NCBI RefSeq assembly: GCF_000266945.1
Contig: NC_018025.1
Span: forward strand, 620,001 to 684,000
Direction of reading: 5' to 3'
Source of the DNA: Desulfomonile tiedjei DSM 6799
Lineage (GTDB): Bacteria > Desulfobacterota > Desulfomonilia > Desulfomonilales > Desulfomonilaceae
DNA: 64,000 nucleotides
A model generated the notes under the pieces. That model was not told the DNA's origin and made no database searches. It worked only from the letters and a program-made list of their open reading frames with translations. Position 1 is the first letter of the stretch, and each line of letters begins with the position of its first letter. Of this stretch, positions 24,894-33,979 are shown one piece after another. The position numbers were made by a program, and so were the translations under genes.

Positions 24894-26114
24894 TCAAGCA
24901 GGGCTATTTCCTGCAGTAATGATGGCTTTGAAACTTTCACTGGAGAGGGACCGGGTCCGCTGAGGATTGAAAGACTCGTCTATCGTACGAATCTCCTCAA
25001 GGGGAACGGTTCTCTTGAGAGGACGGTACCAGGCGAATCGTATAACCATCACCTTTCCGGCTTTTGGACCGGAAGATGCAGCGTACTCCTTGACGTCCTC
25101 CGGGTCGAAGTAACCCATTTCATCAATTTTATTATAAAGATTCTTGGGCTCGTCCAGGTACCACTCTTCGATTCGTCCGGACCCCACCGCGCCCATGCGA
25201 TTAACGTAGAAGAGGATGGGGAGTCCTTTCCGTATTTTTTGAATTCCCGTGGGATAACTGTATGTGAGATTGTTGATGCGGAGATCGCGTTGATGATTGA
25301 GTGGAGTCGCCCCAAAGAGGCTGTCTTGCTGTGAATAGGCCGGCGGCAAATCGATCAGAGTGACTGCGCGCTTCTTTTCCATGGGGAGCAGGAGAGGCCT
25401 GTCATTCTTGGTGCGAATCGTCAGAGGAAAGAAGAGTGTCTCCAATTCATGGAGCTCAAGTATTCTTGCAGGCGGATGCACTATAATATCAGGGCCGTTT
25501 CTTGTGATACGGTGCCATGAGCTGTGGATAAACGGCAACCGATAATCACTTTTGACTCTGTATCCAAAATCTTCACCTTCCGGTCTCACTTCATACCCCA
25601 AGGAGATGAGCAATTCCTTCAGGAACTGCATTATTCCTGAATAGGGAATGGAGCGATGCAACAGGTGTTTGCACATGCGGATTTCAGGACTTTCGCCCGT
25701 ACCGAATCGTGAGGAGATTCCTTCGAGCATAAATCCACAGGACTTCAGGTTCGTGATAAAAGAGCTTGCCATTGCGGCAGGTATCTTTGCGGTTACTTTG
25801 CTGATGTTCTCTTCAGACCATTCAAGAATTTGCTCCTTGAGCAACCGTTCTGAGGCATCGAGTTCGGAGGCTCCCGGGCCGGTTCCCAGAGCAACGACAC
25901 GGACTTCATTGATTGCATACGTGTACCAGAGCAATCCTGCACGAATTGTCTTTGCAGCTTCCAGGACCGCGCATCGAAGATTTTTGTCCTCTCCTCCTGA
26001 TAAGGAGGCGTTCAGCATATCGAGAATGCCAGGATCGCTCTCGGCCCAGGACCGAAAAATCTTCTTGAGTGCGGGCAGATCTTTTTTGACTGCGTGCCTG
26101 AAGACAAGTTCCAT
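24894..26114 (-). CDS. GNAT-like acetyltransferase fused to a PUA/EVE-like domain
   Basis: The product is 406 residues. Residues 1-150 fit a GNAT fold (LVFRHAVKKDLPALKKIFRS, VRVVALGTGPG, LLKEQILEWSEENISKVTAK). The acetyl-CoA loop is unusual, and activity is uncertain. A middle linker is followed by about 160 residues (LRINNLTYSYPTGIQKIRKG, LPILFYVNRMGAVGSGRIEE, FDPEDVKEYAA, VMVIRFAWYRPLKRTVPLEE) that resemble PUA-like/EVE folds able to bind modified bases or RNA. This domain pairing is seen in uncharacterised archaeal and bacterial proteins and in some toxin-like proteins. AAGGATTCC precedes the ATG. The gamma carbonic anhydrase gene follows at 20 bp. Both assignments come from pattern recognition only. 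Confidence 0.6.
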   Translation of the reverse strand: MELVFRHAVKKDLPALKKIFRSWAESDPGILDMLNASLSGGEDKNLRCAVLEAAKTIRAGLLWYTYAINEVRVVALGTGPGASELDASERLLKEQILEWSEENISKVTAKIPAAMASSFITNLKSCGFMLEGISSRFGTGESPEIRMCKHLLHRSIPYSGIMQFLKELLISLGYEVRPEGEDFGYRVKSDYRLPFIHSSWHRITRNGPDIIVHPPARILELHELETLFFPLTIRTKNDRPLLLPMEKKRAVTLIDLPPAYSQQDSLFGATPLNHQRDLRINNLTYSYPTGIQKIRKGLPILFYVNRMGAVGSGRIEEWYLDEPKNLYNKIDEMGYFDPEDVKEYAASSGPKAGKVMVIRFAWYRPLKRTVPLEEIRTIDESFNPQRTRSLSSESFKAIITAGNSPA

Positions 26115-26283
26115 TGGAATCCTTATCTTAGAAGAGCATCCCAGGTGGGTTGATACATAAGTTCACCCGGTAAACTCAACCTTTTCGCTATAATCTGATA
26201 TAGGCGTAAGCCTTCCAAAAGAAGTTTGGAGTGATCATAGGCAAAATGATTGGTAATATCAACAGCCAAGTTGTGGAGGCATT

Positions 26284-27156
26284 ATGGAGAAACTGAGGGA
26301 ACCCGTGCTCCTCGTGGGGTATAGAGGGATGTTGGGAACAGAACTGCTGAAGATACTTCAGGAGCAAAGCATACAGACTGTGGCAGTAGACTTGAAAGAA
26401 ATGGACATTACCTCCCGGGACTCAGTGAATTGTGCATTTGAAGAGTTCCACCCTGCAGTGGTGTTGAATGCTTCCGGGTTTACCGATGTGGATGGCTGCG
26501 AAAGCCAAGTGGAAACAGCATTTGCCGTGAATGCCGAGGGGCCCGCGAACCTGGCAGCGGCTTCCGCGAAAACGGGAGCGTTTCTCATACACGTAAGCAC
26601 CGATTATGTCTTTGACGGGACCCGTCGAGAGCCTTACCGGGAAGACGACCCCCTCAATCCTCTCGGTGTGTACGGCAAATCAAAAGCTGCCGGTGAGATT
26701 CGGGTGAGGGAAATTATTCCCGAAAATCATTGCATTGTGCGAACGCAATGGCTCTTTGGGTTGCATGGAAAGAATTTTGTGGATACCATAATCCGGTTGA
26801 GCGGGGAACGTGACGTGCTCACGATTGTAGACGATCAAATAGGCTCCCCGACATATGCACCGGATCTCGCTGAAGCTCTCGTCACGCTTGCACGCATGCG
26901 CGGCCGTGGCACATTTCATGTGACAAATTCGGGTATTACGAGCTGGTACGGTTTTGCCGCCAAAATAGTCGAGATGGCAGGACGCTCAACAGTTATCGAG
27001 CCCATGAAAAGCAGTGAGTTGCAGAGACCGGCTCCTCGGCCGTTGTATTCCGTGCTCGATAATACGCGGTTCCTCAGTCTTTGCGGCTATGCTCCGCGAG
27101 AATGGACAGCAGCATTGCAAGCTTATCTCAAGGAACGGAAAGACGGCATACAATGA
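26284..27156 (+). CDS. rfbD: dTDP-4-dehydrorhamnose reductase (RmlD-type SDR)
   Basis: The product is 290 residues, the normal length. It reduces dTDP-4-dehydro-L-rhamnose with NAD(P)H, the last step to dTDP-L-rhamnose. The extended-SDR features are GYRGMLG near the N terminus (GxxGxxG), NASGFTDVDGCE, VSTDYVFDG and YGKSKAAGE (the catalytic Tyr-x3-Lys). Also visible are RTQWLFG and DDQIGSPTYAPDLA, both typical of RmlD. GGAGG stands six bases before the ATG. No rmlA, B or C gene is nearby, so the rest of the pathway must lie elsewhere, or the enzyme serves a related sugar. The acetyltransferase-like gene is divergent. Confidence 0.88.
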   Translation: MEKLREPVLLVGYRGMLGTELLKILQEQSIQTVAVDLKEMDITSRDSVNCAFEEFHPAVVLNASGFTDVDGCESQVETAFAVNAEGPANLAAASAKTGAFLIHVSTDYVFDGTRREPYREDDPLNPLGVYGKSKAAGEIRVREIIPENHCIVRTQWLFGLHGKNFVDTIIRLSGERDVLTIVDDQIGSPTYAPDLAEALVTLARMRGRGTFHVTNSGITSWYGFAAKIVEMAGRSTVIEPMKSSELQRPAPRPLYSVLDNTRFLSLCGYAPREWTAALQAYLKERKDGIQ

Positions 27157-27269
27157 CGGCGTTCGAAGGAAGCGCGGACCGAAACACGATACTCATGGGT
27201 GAAGATCCAAGCAGAATCCCAATCCCTGACTTCCGAGAACGCGGATTACAAAGGCCTCTTCTGCATTAG
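27153..27269 (+). CDS. possible 38-residue coupled peptide
   Basis: An ATG overlaps the rfbD stop codon (ATGA) and opens 38 codons (ending RERGLQRPLLH). The overlap would allow coupled translation, but the product is featureless. It may simply be the rfbD-leuC spacer. Confidence 0.2.
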   Translation: MTAFEGSADRNTILMGEDPSRIPIPDFRERGLQRPLLH

Positions 27270-27305
27270 TTACGAATAGAAAGTCGAAGGAGTTCCAACA
27301 AGACC

Positions 27306-28565
27306 ATGGGAATGACCATAACCGAAAAAATCCTTGCAGCCCACGCTGACATGAGCAGCGTCGAACCGGGGCAACTGATTTCAGCTCGTGTCGATATAGC
27401 CTTGGCAAATGATATCACCTTGCCGCTTGCCCTTGAGCCGTTTCGAGAAGCAGGTGGAACCAAGGTGTTCGATCCGGCCAAAGTCGTAGTGGTGCTGGAT
27501 CATTTTAATCCCGCGAAAGACATAGCTTCCGCCCAGATGTTGAGCAAAGCCAGAGAGTTTGCCCGGGAACTGGGATTAATCCATTTCTACGATGTGGGAG
27601 TAATGGGCATAGAACACGTGCTGCTGCCGGAACAGGGCCTTGTCGTCCCGGGGGATCTGGTTGTCGGCGCGGACAGCCATACGTGTACGTACGGTGCTTT
27701 GGCTGCATTTTCCACCGGAGTAGGGAGCACGGATTTCGCCGCGGCTATGCTAACCGGTAAATGCTGGTTCAAGGTTCCGGAAACCATGCGATTCGTGCTC
27801 ACCGGCAAACCTGGTCCGTGGGTATGCGGCAAAGACGTCATCCTGCACATCATCGGAGAAATCGGTGTTGACGGGGCCTTGTATAAATCCATGGAATTTA
27901 GTGGCGAAGGCGTTGCTGAATTGAGCATGTCCGACAGGTTTACCATCTCCAATATGGCGATAGAGGCTGGAGCAAAGAACGGGATTTTTCCGTTCGATCG
28001 GGCAACGAAGGACTTTGCGGACGTTCACGGGTCACGGCCGTATGTTGTGCAGGAAAGCGACCCGGATGCCGTTTACGAACAGACGAAGACCATCGATTTA
28101 GGCTCCCTCGAACCCGTTGTTGCGCTGCCTTTCTTACCCTCCAATGTTCGGCCGGTTTCAGAAGTTAAAGGGATGAAAGTCGACCAGGTAGTCATCGGTT
28201 CTTGTACAAACGGCAGGATTGAAGATTTGCGAATAGCCGCTTCAATTTTGAAGGGCCGGAAGGTTGCCAAAGGAATACGTCTCATAGTCATACCTGCTAC
28301 CCCGCAGATTATGTTGCAGGCTATATCGGAAGGACTTGTGGAGACCATTCTGCAGGCTGGCGGAGCGGTTTCAACTCCCACGTGCGGCCCCTGTCTCGGC
28401 GGCTATATGGGCATCCTTGCACAGGGCGAACGCGCCGTATCTACGACCAACCGAAACTTCGTAGGTCGCATGGGTCATGTGGAAAGTGAGGTTGTGCTCG
28501 CATCGCCTGCTGTAGCTGCTGCCACAGCAGTACAGGGTAGTCTGGGCCATCCTGGCGATCTTTAA
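27306..28565 (+). CDS. leuC: aconitase-superfamily large subunit, LeuC/HacA type
   Basis: The product is 419 residues, the length of the short LeuC2/HacA class. Three iron-sulphur cysteines are visible: [20 protein letters not shown] and [11 protein letters not shown]. Further signatures are [11 protein letters not shown] and [11 protein letters not shown]. Such subunits, with a separate small subunit, isomerise 2-isopropylmalate (leucine) or homocitrate/citramalate relatives. GAAGGAG lies about 13 bp before the ATG; a second ATG two codons on is possible. The small-subunit gene leuD, normally next, is absent: the following gene encodes an unrelated secreted protein. The exact substrate cannot be decided here. 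Confidence 0.88.
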   Translation: MGMTITEKILAAHADMSSVEPGQLISARVDIALANDITLPLALEPFREAGGTKVFDPAKVVVVLDHFNPAKDIASAQMLSKAREFARELGLIHFYDVGVMGIEHVLLPEQGLVVPGDLVVGADSHTCTYGALAAFSTGVGSTDFAAAMLTGKCWFKVPETMRFVLTGKPGPWVCGKDVILHIIGEIGVDGALYKSMEFSGEGVAELSMSDRFTISNMAIEAGAKNGIFPFDRATKDFADVHGSRPYVVQESDPDAVYEQTKTIDLGSLEPVVALPFLPSNVRPVSEVKGMKVDQVVIGSCTNGRIEDLRIAASILKGRKVAKGIRLIVIPATPQIMLQAISEGLVETILQAGGAVSTPTCGPCLGGYMGILAQGERAVSTTNRNFVGRMGHVESEVVLASPAVAAATAVQGSLGHPGDL

Positions 28566-28772
28566 CGCAAAAGGAAGCAGACGCGTTGTCGTTCGATACT
28601 GCACAACACTTTCGCCCACGTTCGTGCAACAAAAGCACTGTAGCGAACAGTAGGGTGATAGACATGGGCAATTTCGATGAAAGCGAAAAAAAAGTTTGAA
28701 TCGAGAAGAAATTTTAGTTATGCTCGAACAGACCAGTGGGGTCGGTATCAGGCTTTCACAGGAAAAAATATC

Positions 28773-28801
28773 TTGACTTCCCGTGAGCGTTCTGATAATC
28801 A
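28773..28801 (+). promoter_or_regulatory. promoter of the small secreted Cys protein gene
   Basis: TTGACT (28773-28778), exactly 17 bp, TAATCA (28796-28801), 85 bp before the start codon. The rest of 28566-28885 has no gene. Confidence 0.6.
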
Positions 28802-28885
28802 AAATGGCAAACGTTAATATATGTCTATAATTCCAAATGCGGTTCCCCGGTTGTCGGTGGGGCCTAATAAAAGGAGGATTTGGGT

Positions 28886-29344
28886 ATGGTTAAAAAAATG
28901 ATAGTTGTGCTCAGCGCTATGGCTCTGATCATGACCGCGGGTATCGCCTGCGCTTTTGTGTCGGGAATGCCGGCCGTGGCTGCATCCGGCGATATGATTA
29001 TGGTCCCCATGAAGGTGAAGACCTCTTTCACCAAAGCCACAAAGGGAACACCCGGTGGCGACAGCACCCTTATGCTGGATGGTTGTGAGCAGTACACCGG
29101 TGGTTTTCGTCCCTGGGGCGTTTGGAAGGGCACAACCTGCGCTATGAAAGTGCAGATCATTCCGCCGAAGTGCGTGGCCCCTGCGTATGGTGGCCCCGTT
29201 GCTTGGGGCGCTCCTCCTGCTCTTACCCCTGGCGGCAAGCTGGTAAGCAATGTTGAAAAATACAGCGTGAAGTCCCCCGGTTGCAATCCTTGCGTAACCC
29301 CCGGCCTGTCCTATGAAATGATCAAGAAACAGGCTGTGAAGTAA
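28886..29344 (+). CDS. small secreted Cys-containing protein, unknown
   Basis: The product is 152 residues from the ATG at 28886, with AAGGAGG eight bases upstream; an in-frame TTG at 28880 is too close to it. Signal peptide at about 1-30 (KKMIVVLSAMALIMTAGIAC ...), with the cleavage site uncertain (ACAF or AVAAS). The mature chain has Cys in LDGCEQYTGGF, GTTCAMKV, PPKCVAPAY and SPGCNPCVTP. These could form two disulfides or hold a cofactor. No haem CxxCH motif is present. It has its own promoter and a strong terminator, which suggests a well-expressed periplasmic or extracellular protein. No family is recognised. Confidence 0.72.
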   Translation: MVKKMIVVLSAMALIMTAGIACAFVSGMPAVAASGDMIMVPMKVKTSFTKATKGTPGGDSTLMLDGCEQYTGGFRPWGVWKGTTCAMKVQIIPPKCVAPAYGGPVAWGAPPALTPGGKLVSNVEKYSVKSPGCNPCVTPGLSYEMIKKQAVK

Positions 29345-29370
29345 GACTTCGCTTCTGAAAGCAAACATAC

Positions 29371-29409
29371 GAAAGGGACTGAGGTCACGAACCTCGGTCC
29401 CTTTCTTTA
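29371..29409 (+). terminator. intrinsic terminator of the small secreted protein gene
   Basis: A long stem (GAAAGGGACTGAGGT with ACCTCGGTCCCTTTC, slightly imperfect at the centre) is followed by a T-rich tail, about 27 bp after the stop codon. Confidence 0.85.
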
Positions 29410-29628
29410 TTGGAACTTCGTTCCGCCACCGGTCTTGACCGGAGCTGCGAAAACAACGATAATTCATCAGAAAAAGCGCTTCATCGTAGCCACTCGATTG
29501 TCTTCGGGTGGTTTTTATATTACTCATGTACAAGGTGATTCTTCTTACTACCCGACAAGTGGTAACCCTATCGCCTTTACCGAACATCAAACTCACGGAA
29601 TTTCCGTTGCGACTCGGAGGTTCAGTCC

Positions 29629-31173
29629 TTGTCAGCTACAGCTTACGTGCTGATTCTCGATTTTGGTTCTCAGTACACGCAATTGATTGCGCGCCGCGTG
29701 CGAGAAGCCGGCGTGTACTCTGAAATACATCCCTATAACAAAGGAATGGAGGCTATTTCCCGGAATGCACCGGCCGCAATCGTGCTCTCGGGGGGACCGG
29801 CAAGCATATACGGTCAGGCCTCACCCCAATTGGAAAAAGAAATCCTGAGTGCCGGCGTACCGATTCTCGGTATCTGCTACGGATTGCAGGCGATAGCTCA
29901 TACTCTGGGTGGCCGTGTCGAACCTGCGGACGACCGGGAATATGGAAGAGCCAATCTATCGTACATTAATCCGAATTCCTGGTTGCTGGAGGGGATCCGC
30001 CCAGGCGCACAAGTCTGGATGAGTCATGGCGACAAGGTTATGATGCTGCCGGAGGGTTTTGAAGTCACCTCAAGCACCGAAGATACCGCTTTCGCTTCGT
30101 TCGAAAGCCCGGATCACAGGATTTGCGGGGTTCAGTTTCACCCTGAGGTGGTCCACACTCCGGATGGCGCAACAATACTGCAGAATTTCCTACGAAAAAT
30201 AGCAGGGCTCAAACCCGATTGGAGCATGGCGTCTTTTATCGAAACAACGTGCGAGCATATTCGAGATCGCGTCGGGGATGCTCACGTGGTCGCGGCTCTG
30301 TCCGGCGGAGTTGATTCTTCGGTCATGGTTGTTCTTCTGCACAAAGCCATAGGGGACAAACTGCATCCCATCTTCGTCAACAATGGCTTATTGCGAAAGA
30401 ATGAAGCGCAAGAAGTACTATCCACTTTTGAGGATCTCGGAGTACAACTGGACTATGTGGACGCAGCCGACCGTTTTCTCGGCCAACTTCGGGGTGTCAT
30501 CGATCCTGAAAAAAAGCGCAAAATTATCGGCCAGGAGTTCATCCGTATTTTTGAAGAAGAATCCGCACGATTTCCGGACGTCAAATTCCTGGCTCAGGGA
30601 ACTCTCTATCCGGACGTGATTGAAAGCGTGTCCTTCAAAGGTGGACCTTCGGCTACCATCAAGACCCACCACAACGTGGGCGGTCTTCCGGAACGCATGA
30701 ACCTTGAGCTGATAGAACCTCTCAGAGAGCTGTTCAAGGACGAAGTCCGATCGTTGGGCGCTGAATTGGGGATTCCGGATTCAATTCTCTGGAGACATCC
30801 TTTTCCCGGGCCTGGACTGGCTGTCCGTATTCTTGGTGAAATAACCCCGGAACGTGTGGCAGTGCTTCAGGAAGCGGATGCAATTGCCATCGAGGAGATC
30901 CGAAAAGCAGGATTATATCGGAACATCTGGCAGGCTTTTGTCGTCCTGCTGCCCGTTCGTTCCGTGGGCGTCATGGGAGACGAGCGCACGTACGAACATG
31001 TTGCAGCTCTCCGAGCTGTTGAAGCAACCGATGGAATGACCGCGGACTGGTATCCCATTCCCCATGAAACGCTGGGAGTGATTTCCAACAGGATCATAAA
31101 TGAGGTGAGAGGCATCAATCGCGTGGTGTACGACATCTCTTCAAAACCGCCCAGTACTATTGAATGGGAATAA
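29629..31173 (+). CDS. guaA: GMP synthase (glutamine-hydrolysing)
   Basis: The product is 514 residues. It starts at TTG (29629), with CGGAGG eight bases upstream. The class-I glutamine amidotransferase domain (1-190) has the nucleophile in [10 protein letters not shown] and the His-Glu pair in [11 protein letters not shown]. The ATP pyrophosphatase domain has the P-loop SGGVDSS and the lid motif. The C-terminal dimer domain has [24 protein letters not shown] and ends [11 protein letters not shown], the invariant GuaA terminus. It converts XMP, ATP and glutamine to GMP. Length and all motifs are normal. guaB is not in the window. No terminator is seen; a MITE-like repeat follows at 31206. Confidence 0.97.
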   Translation: MSATAYVLILDFGSQYTQLIARRVREAGVYSEIHPYNKGMEAISRNAPAAIVLSGGPASIYGQASPQLEKEILSAGVPILGICYGLQAIAHTLGGRVEPADDREYGRANLSYINPNSWLLEGIRPGAQVWMSHGDKVMMLPEGFEVTSSTEDTAFASFESPDHRICGVQFHPEVVHTPDGATILQNFLRKIAGLKPDWSMASFIETTCEHIRDRVGDAHVVAALSGGVDSSVMVVLLHKAIGDKLHPIFVNNGLLRKNEAQEVLSTFEDLGVQLDYVDAADRFLGQLRGVIDPEKKRKIIGQEFIRIFEEESARFPDVKFLAQGTLYPDVIESVSFKGGPSATIKTHHNVGGLPERMNLELIEPLRELFKDEVRSLGAELGIPDSILWRHPFPGPGLAVRILGEITPERVAVLQEADAIAIEEIRKAGLYRNIWQAFVVLLPVRSVGVMGDERTYEHVAALRAVEATDGMTADWYPIPHETLGVISNRIINEVRGINRVVYDISSKPPSTIEWE

Positions 31174-31205
31174 GTTCCAGATTGATAATTCGGCACCTTA
31201 TACCC

Positions 31206-31286
31206 ATTTGCATTCAAAGTTGGACGAAAATCCGCTCTAACCCTCTTTATAAAGGGGGAATGGGGGATTTTGAATGCAAATTCATA
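31206..31286 (+). repeat. family-C MITE-like repeat with 13-bp terminal inverted repeats
   Basis: This 81-bp element begins ATTTGCATTCAAA and ends with its inverse. Between them lie GTTGGACGAAAATCC and a short palindrome of the CCCTCTTTATAAAGGGGG kind. A second copy in opposite orientation lies at 49300-49378. Confidence 0.75.
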
Positions 31287-31355
31287 TTAAATAATCGTTT
31301 TCTGCCCGCTTCATTCCAATGAGTATACGGCATGTGTGAAGATCGGATTCCATGA

Positions 31356-32189
31356 ATGCACGACACAGCGACTACACCGACATTTTCCTTTGGACGGAAC
31401 TGGCAGGAATTTCTCAAGAGCCTCAGCGAAGAGCGGGTGAGGATTGCCGAAGAGTCCCTCGTTGAATTTTTGAATGTCTCGGATCTGCGCGGTAAAAGCT
31501 TCCTGGACATCGGCTGCGGAAGTGGACTGTTCTCCCTTGCTGCACACCGTCTTGGCGCCGAAAACATTGTGAGCTTCGATGTAGACCCCTTCAGCGTCGA
31601 ATGCTGCAGGTACCTGCGTGCAAATGCGAACCGTCCCGAGAACTGGCACGTCTTGAACGGATCGGTACTGGATGAAAAGTTTTTGGCGGGGTTGGGAGAA
31701 TTCGATATTGTATACTCCTGGGGCGTGCTCCATCACACCGGTCACATGTGGGATGCAATCCAAAATGCCGCGGGGCTCGTCAAGCCGGGCGGTTCCTATT
31801 ACATTGCCATATACAACCGAATCCTCAATAGAAGTGGTTCCACGTCCTGGATACATCCTTTTTGGCTCAGAATTAAAACCATCTACAACAGAAATCCTGC
31901 AGTAGGAAAATACGTATTCCAGCCTCTCGCAATGGCAGCATACATCGCGATAGTGCTCGCCCGGCTGGAAAATCCTGTCACTCATATCAGGAACTACAAA
32001 TCTCACAGAGGAATGAGCTGGAAGACGGACGCTACGGATTGGCTTGGCGGTTATCCTTATGAGTTCGCTACTGTAGAAGAGGTCTTCACCTTTGTGAGAA
32101 AGCGTTTCCCGCAATTCAACCTGATAAACCTGAAAGTCACGAGCGGCAGGGGTTTGAACTGGTATCTTTTTGAGAGGAGAGAGAGGTAA
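31356..32189 (+). CDS. class I SAM-dependent methyltransferase
   Basis: The product is 277 residues. Motif I SFLDIGCGSGLFSLAAHRLG (about 48-67), motif II region IVSFDVDPFSVECC and motif III/IV FDIVYSWGVLHHTGHMWDAI are clear. VKPGGSYYIAIYNR is the post-IV strand. The C-terminal half is longer than usual and rich in aromatic residues (WIHPFWLRIKTIYNR), followed by SHRGMSWKTDATDWLGGYPY, which may hold the substrate. The ribosome binding site is weak. Relatives methylate small molecules, quinones or glycans; the substrate cannot be inferred. It follows guaA by 180 bp, separated by the family-C repeat. Confidence 0.82.
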   Translation: MHDTATTPTFSFGRNWQEFLKSLSEERVRIAEESLVEFLNVSDLRGKSFLDIGCGSGLFSLAAHRLGAENIVSFDVDPFSVECCRYLRANANRPENWHVLNGSVLDEKFLAGLGEFDIVYSWGVLHHTGHMWDAIQNAAGLVKPGGSYYIAIYNRILNRSGSTSWIHPFWLRIKTIYNRNPAVGKYVFQPLAMAAYIAIVLARLENPVTHIRNYKSHRGMSWKTDATDWLGGYPYEFATVEEVFTFVRKRFPQFNLINLKVTSGRGLNWYLFERRER

Positions 32190-32220
32190 GAAAAGAAATT
32201 TCGGAATCCCTCTTCTGTAA

Positions 32221-32342
32221 CAATTGCCACAATTAATGTCCGATTGAGGATAAGAATATTGGTGGGTGCCGGCCTCCGTGCCGGCACATCTTCAATATGT
32301 TCAATGATATCGATAGAATGGACCGGCAGAGAGACTGTCTCA
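32221..32342 (-). repeat. family-B repeat, reversed and truncated
   Basis: The right half of the family-B unit lies in reverse: CAATTGCCACAATTAATGTC, then GTGGGTGCCGGCCTCCGTGC. It breaks off after ATGGACCGGC and joins GAGACTGTCTCAAAAGTCG, which also follows the decayed copy near 21130. So two repeat types are fused here. Confidence 0.6.
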
Positions 32343-32384
32343 AAAGTCGAAATTCATCCCAGATCGTGGCACGATTTTGTTGTC

Positions 32385-32454
32385 TTATACCGATTCTCGA
32401 AAGTAATCACGGATTGTGAAGAGCAGTTCCCAGCAATTGGTAGCGCCGGCCTCC
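32385..32454 (+). repeat. family-A REPIN, left part (split by IS-B)
   Basis: This is the left 70 bp of the 188-bp REPIN/MITE also found at 14493-14679 (reverse complement). It starts TATACCGATTCTCGAAAGT and breaks inside the first REP palindrome, at CGCCGGCCTCC (32444-32454), the IS-B target duplication. Confidence 0.85.
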
Positions 32455-33968
32455 CAATGCTGTTGAATTAAGGAAAGGGTTCTTGATTTTTCACGTTTAA
32501 CCTCCGAGAATTCAGAAGGAATTGTGTTGACATGCGGGTAGTTACGCGCGATAAATTCTTTCAAAACAAGCTGCTGAAAGGATTTTATTATGGCACGCAT
32601 TATGCTTTGAAGAACCATGCCAACTTAGCGCGTACGCTGAAAAATTTCTTCACATTATTCCCGGACAAATCGACCCTTCCAAGAAACGCTCGCCTCAGGA
32701 CTTTACTCGAAACAGAAAACTCGCCTTTGGAAAGCTTATCACCTTCATCTTGTCCATTGCCGCCAGTGGAAAGGGTAAAGGAGTGGACATGAAATCCGGT
32801 GAATTCTTTCGACATGCCAGAATTCTTGGCCTTTGGCCTGACGCCGAGGCGATCCATCGAAGCGCGCTCACCAAGGCGCGCAAAAAGGTGGATTGGAGGA
32901 TCTTTCGGCAAATACTCGATGATGCGGTTGGTCTGGCTTATGAGTGTTGGCCTAAGAGCCCGAAGGACGAGTGGCATGGTATGTCCACTCATGCGATAGA
33001 TGGCTCCGACTATACGCTTCCAGCCGCCGATGAGCTCAGGGCCGAGTTTGATCCTGAGAGCGGACTTGGGCAAGCGGGCAAAGGACATTATCCTCAGTGT
33101 CTTGTATGCACGCTCTATGACGTCTTCAGACGTCTGCCCATCGCAAGAACTGTGGTCCCGGTGAATTCTTCGGAGCGGGACCAAGCCAAACATCTCCTGC
33201 CCCTCGTGCCTGAGGGAAGTGTCTTGCTCCTGGATCGAGGTTACCCAGGATATGAATTTCTCAGCTACCTTTTGGACAAGTTCAAAGGCTATTTCGTGAT
33301 ACGTTGCCCCGCAACGTCCACCTTCGCCACAGTAAAGGAATTCATTCGGAGCGGGAAGAGCGAAGCCGAAATCGTGATTCCTCCGACATCGAACTATCTC
33401 AGCCAGGTGACGGCTGAACAACGAAAGGCCGCCAAGCCCATCAGAGTGAGAGTCATCAGACTGTCCAATCCTGACGGAACCCTCTCGGTTCTCCTGACGA
33501 ATCTTTACGACAAGGTGGAGTTTCCGAGACAGGAGATCACTGACCTCTATTTCAGGCGATGGGAAATCGAGAGCTATTTCCGGGATGAAAAGATTGGGCT
33601 CGAAATCGAAAAATTTCATGGCAAAACCTGCAACAGCGTCCTGCAAGAACTCTTTGCAGCTGCGATCATGGCTGTGATCTCAAGAACTCTCATGGCCATT
33701 TCCACCCAGTTACTCGGTGGAGAGCTCGGAGAACCTCAGTTCAAGAATGCGGTCATGACGCTCGCGTCTGAAGCCGCCGTGCTCGCCGCAGACGATCCTG
33801 AAAGAGCCATCGAAATCTTTCAGGATATTCTCAAAGAAATCTATCGTGTCAAATACTATCGACCAAACAGTCAGCGACCACCCCAACCAAGGGTGAACAA
33901 GCAAAGCAAAAACAAATGGCTTTACCGCAGGTACAAAAATGTCCCCGCAGCTTAAGTCAACAGCATTG
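32455..33968 (+). mobile_element. insertion sequence IS-B (IS4 family), copy 1
   Basis: This 1514-bp element has ends CAATGCTGTTGAATTAAG and, reversed, CAATGCTGTTGACTTAAG (17 of 18 identical). It is flanked by a perfect 11-bp direct repeat CGCCGGCCTCC (32444-32454 and 33969-33979). It is inserted in a REP palindrome. It matches 35153-36666 in length and in every stretch compared. An 11-bp duplication and the transposase motifs fit the IS4 family. Confidence 0.95.
32590..33955 (+). CDS. IS-B transposase (IS4 family), apparent +1 frameshift
   Basis: The catalytic frame is open from 32555 but has no ATG until 32789. An ATG at 32590 with AAAGG eight bases upstream reads six codons to CTT TGA (32605-32610). 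A +1 shift there enters the catalytic frame and gives a 454-residue protein. Its next stretch (SPQDFTRNRKLAFGKLITFI) is the usual IS4 N-terminal domain. Asp motifs are HAIDGSDYTL and LLLDRGYPGYEF. The third catalytic residue lies in YFRRWEIESYFRDEK, a perfect Y-x2-R-x3-E-x6-K signature. Without frameshifting, translation could start at TTG 32750 or ATG 32789 (401 or 388 residues), cutting into the N-terminal domain. Confidence 0.85.
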
Positions 33969-33979
33969 CGCCGGCCTCC

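Noticed and set aside
32244-32471. 75-codon frame over the repeats left of IS-B
   Set aside because: It spans two repeat types and the IS junction, so it cannot be an ancestral gene.
32532-32792. 86-codon frame at the start of IS-B (ATG 32532)
   Set aside because: The catalytic frame over the same bases reads as a typical IS4 N-terminal domain, while this frame's product is random in appearance.
32600-33646. 348-codon open frame antisense to the IS-B transposase (and its duplicate at 35298-36344)
   Set aside because: Its length follows from the coding bias of the transposase. The product has no recognisable motif.
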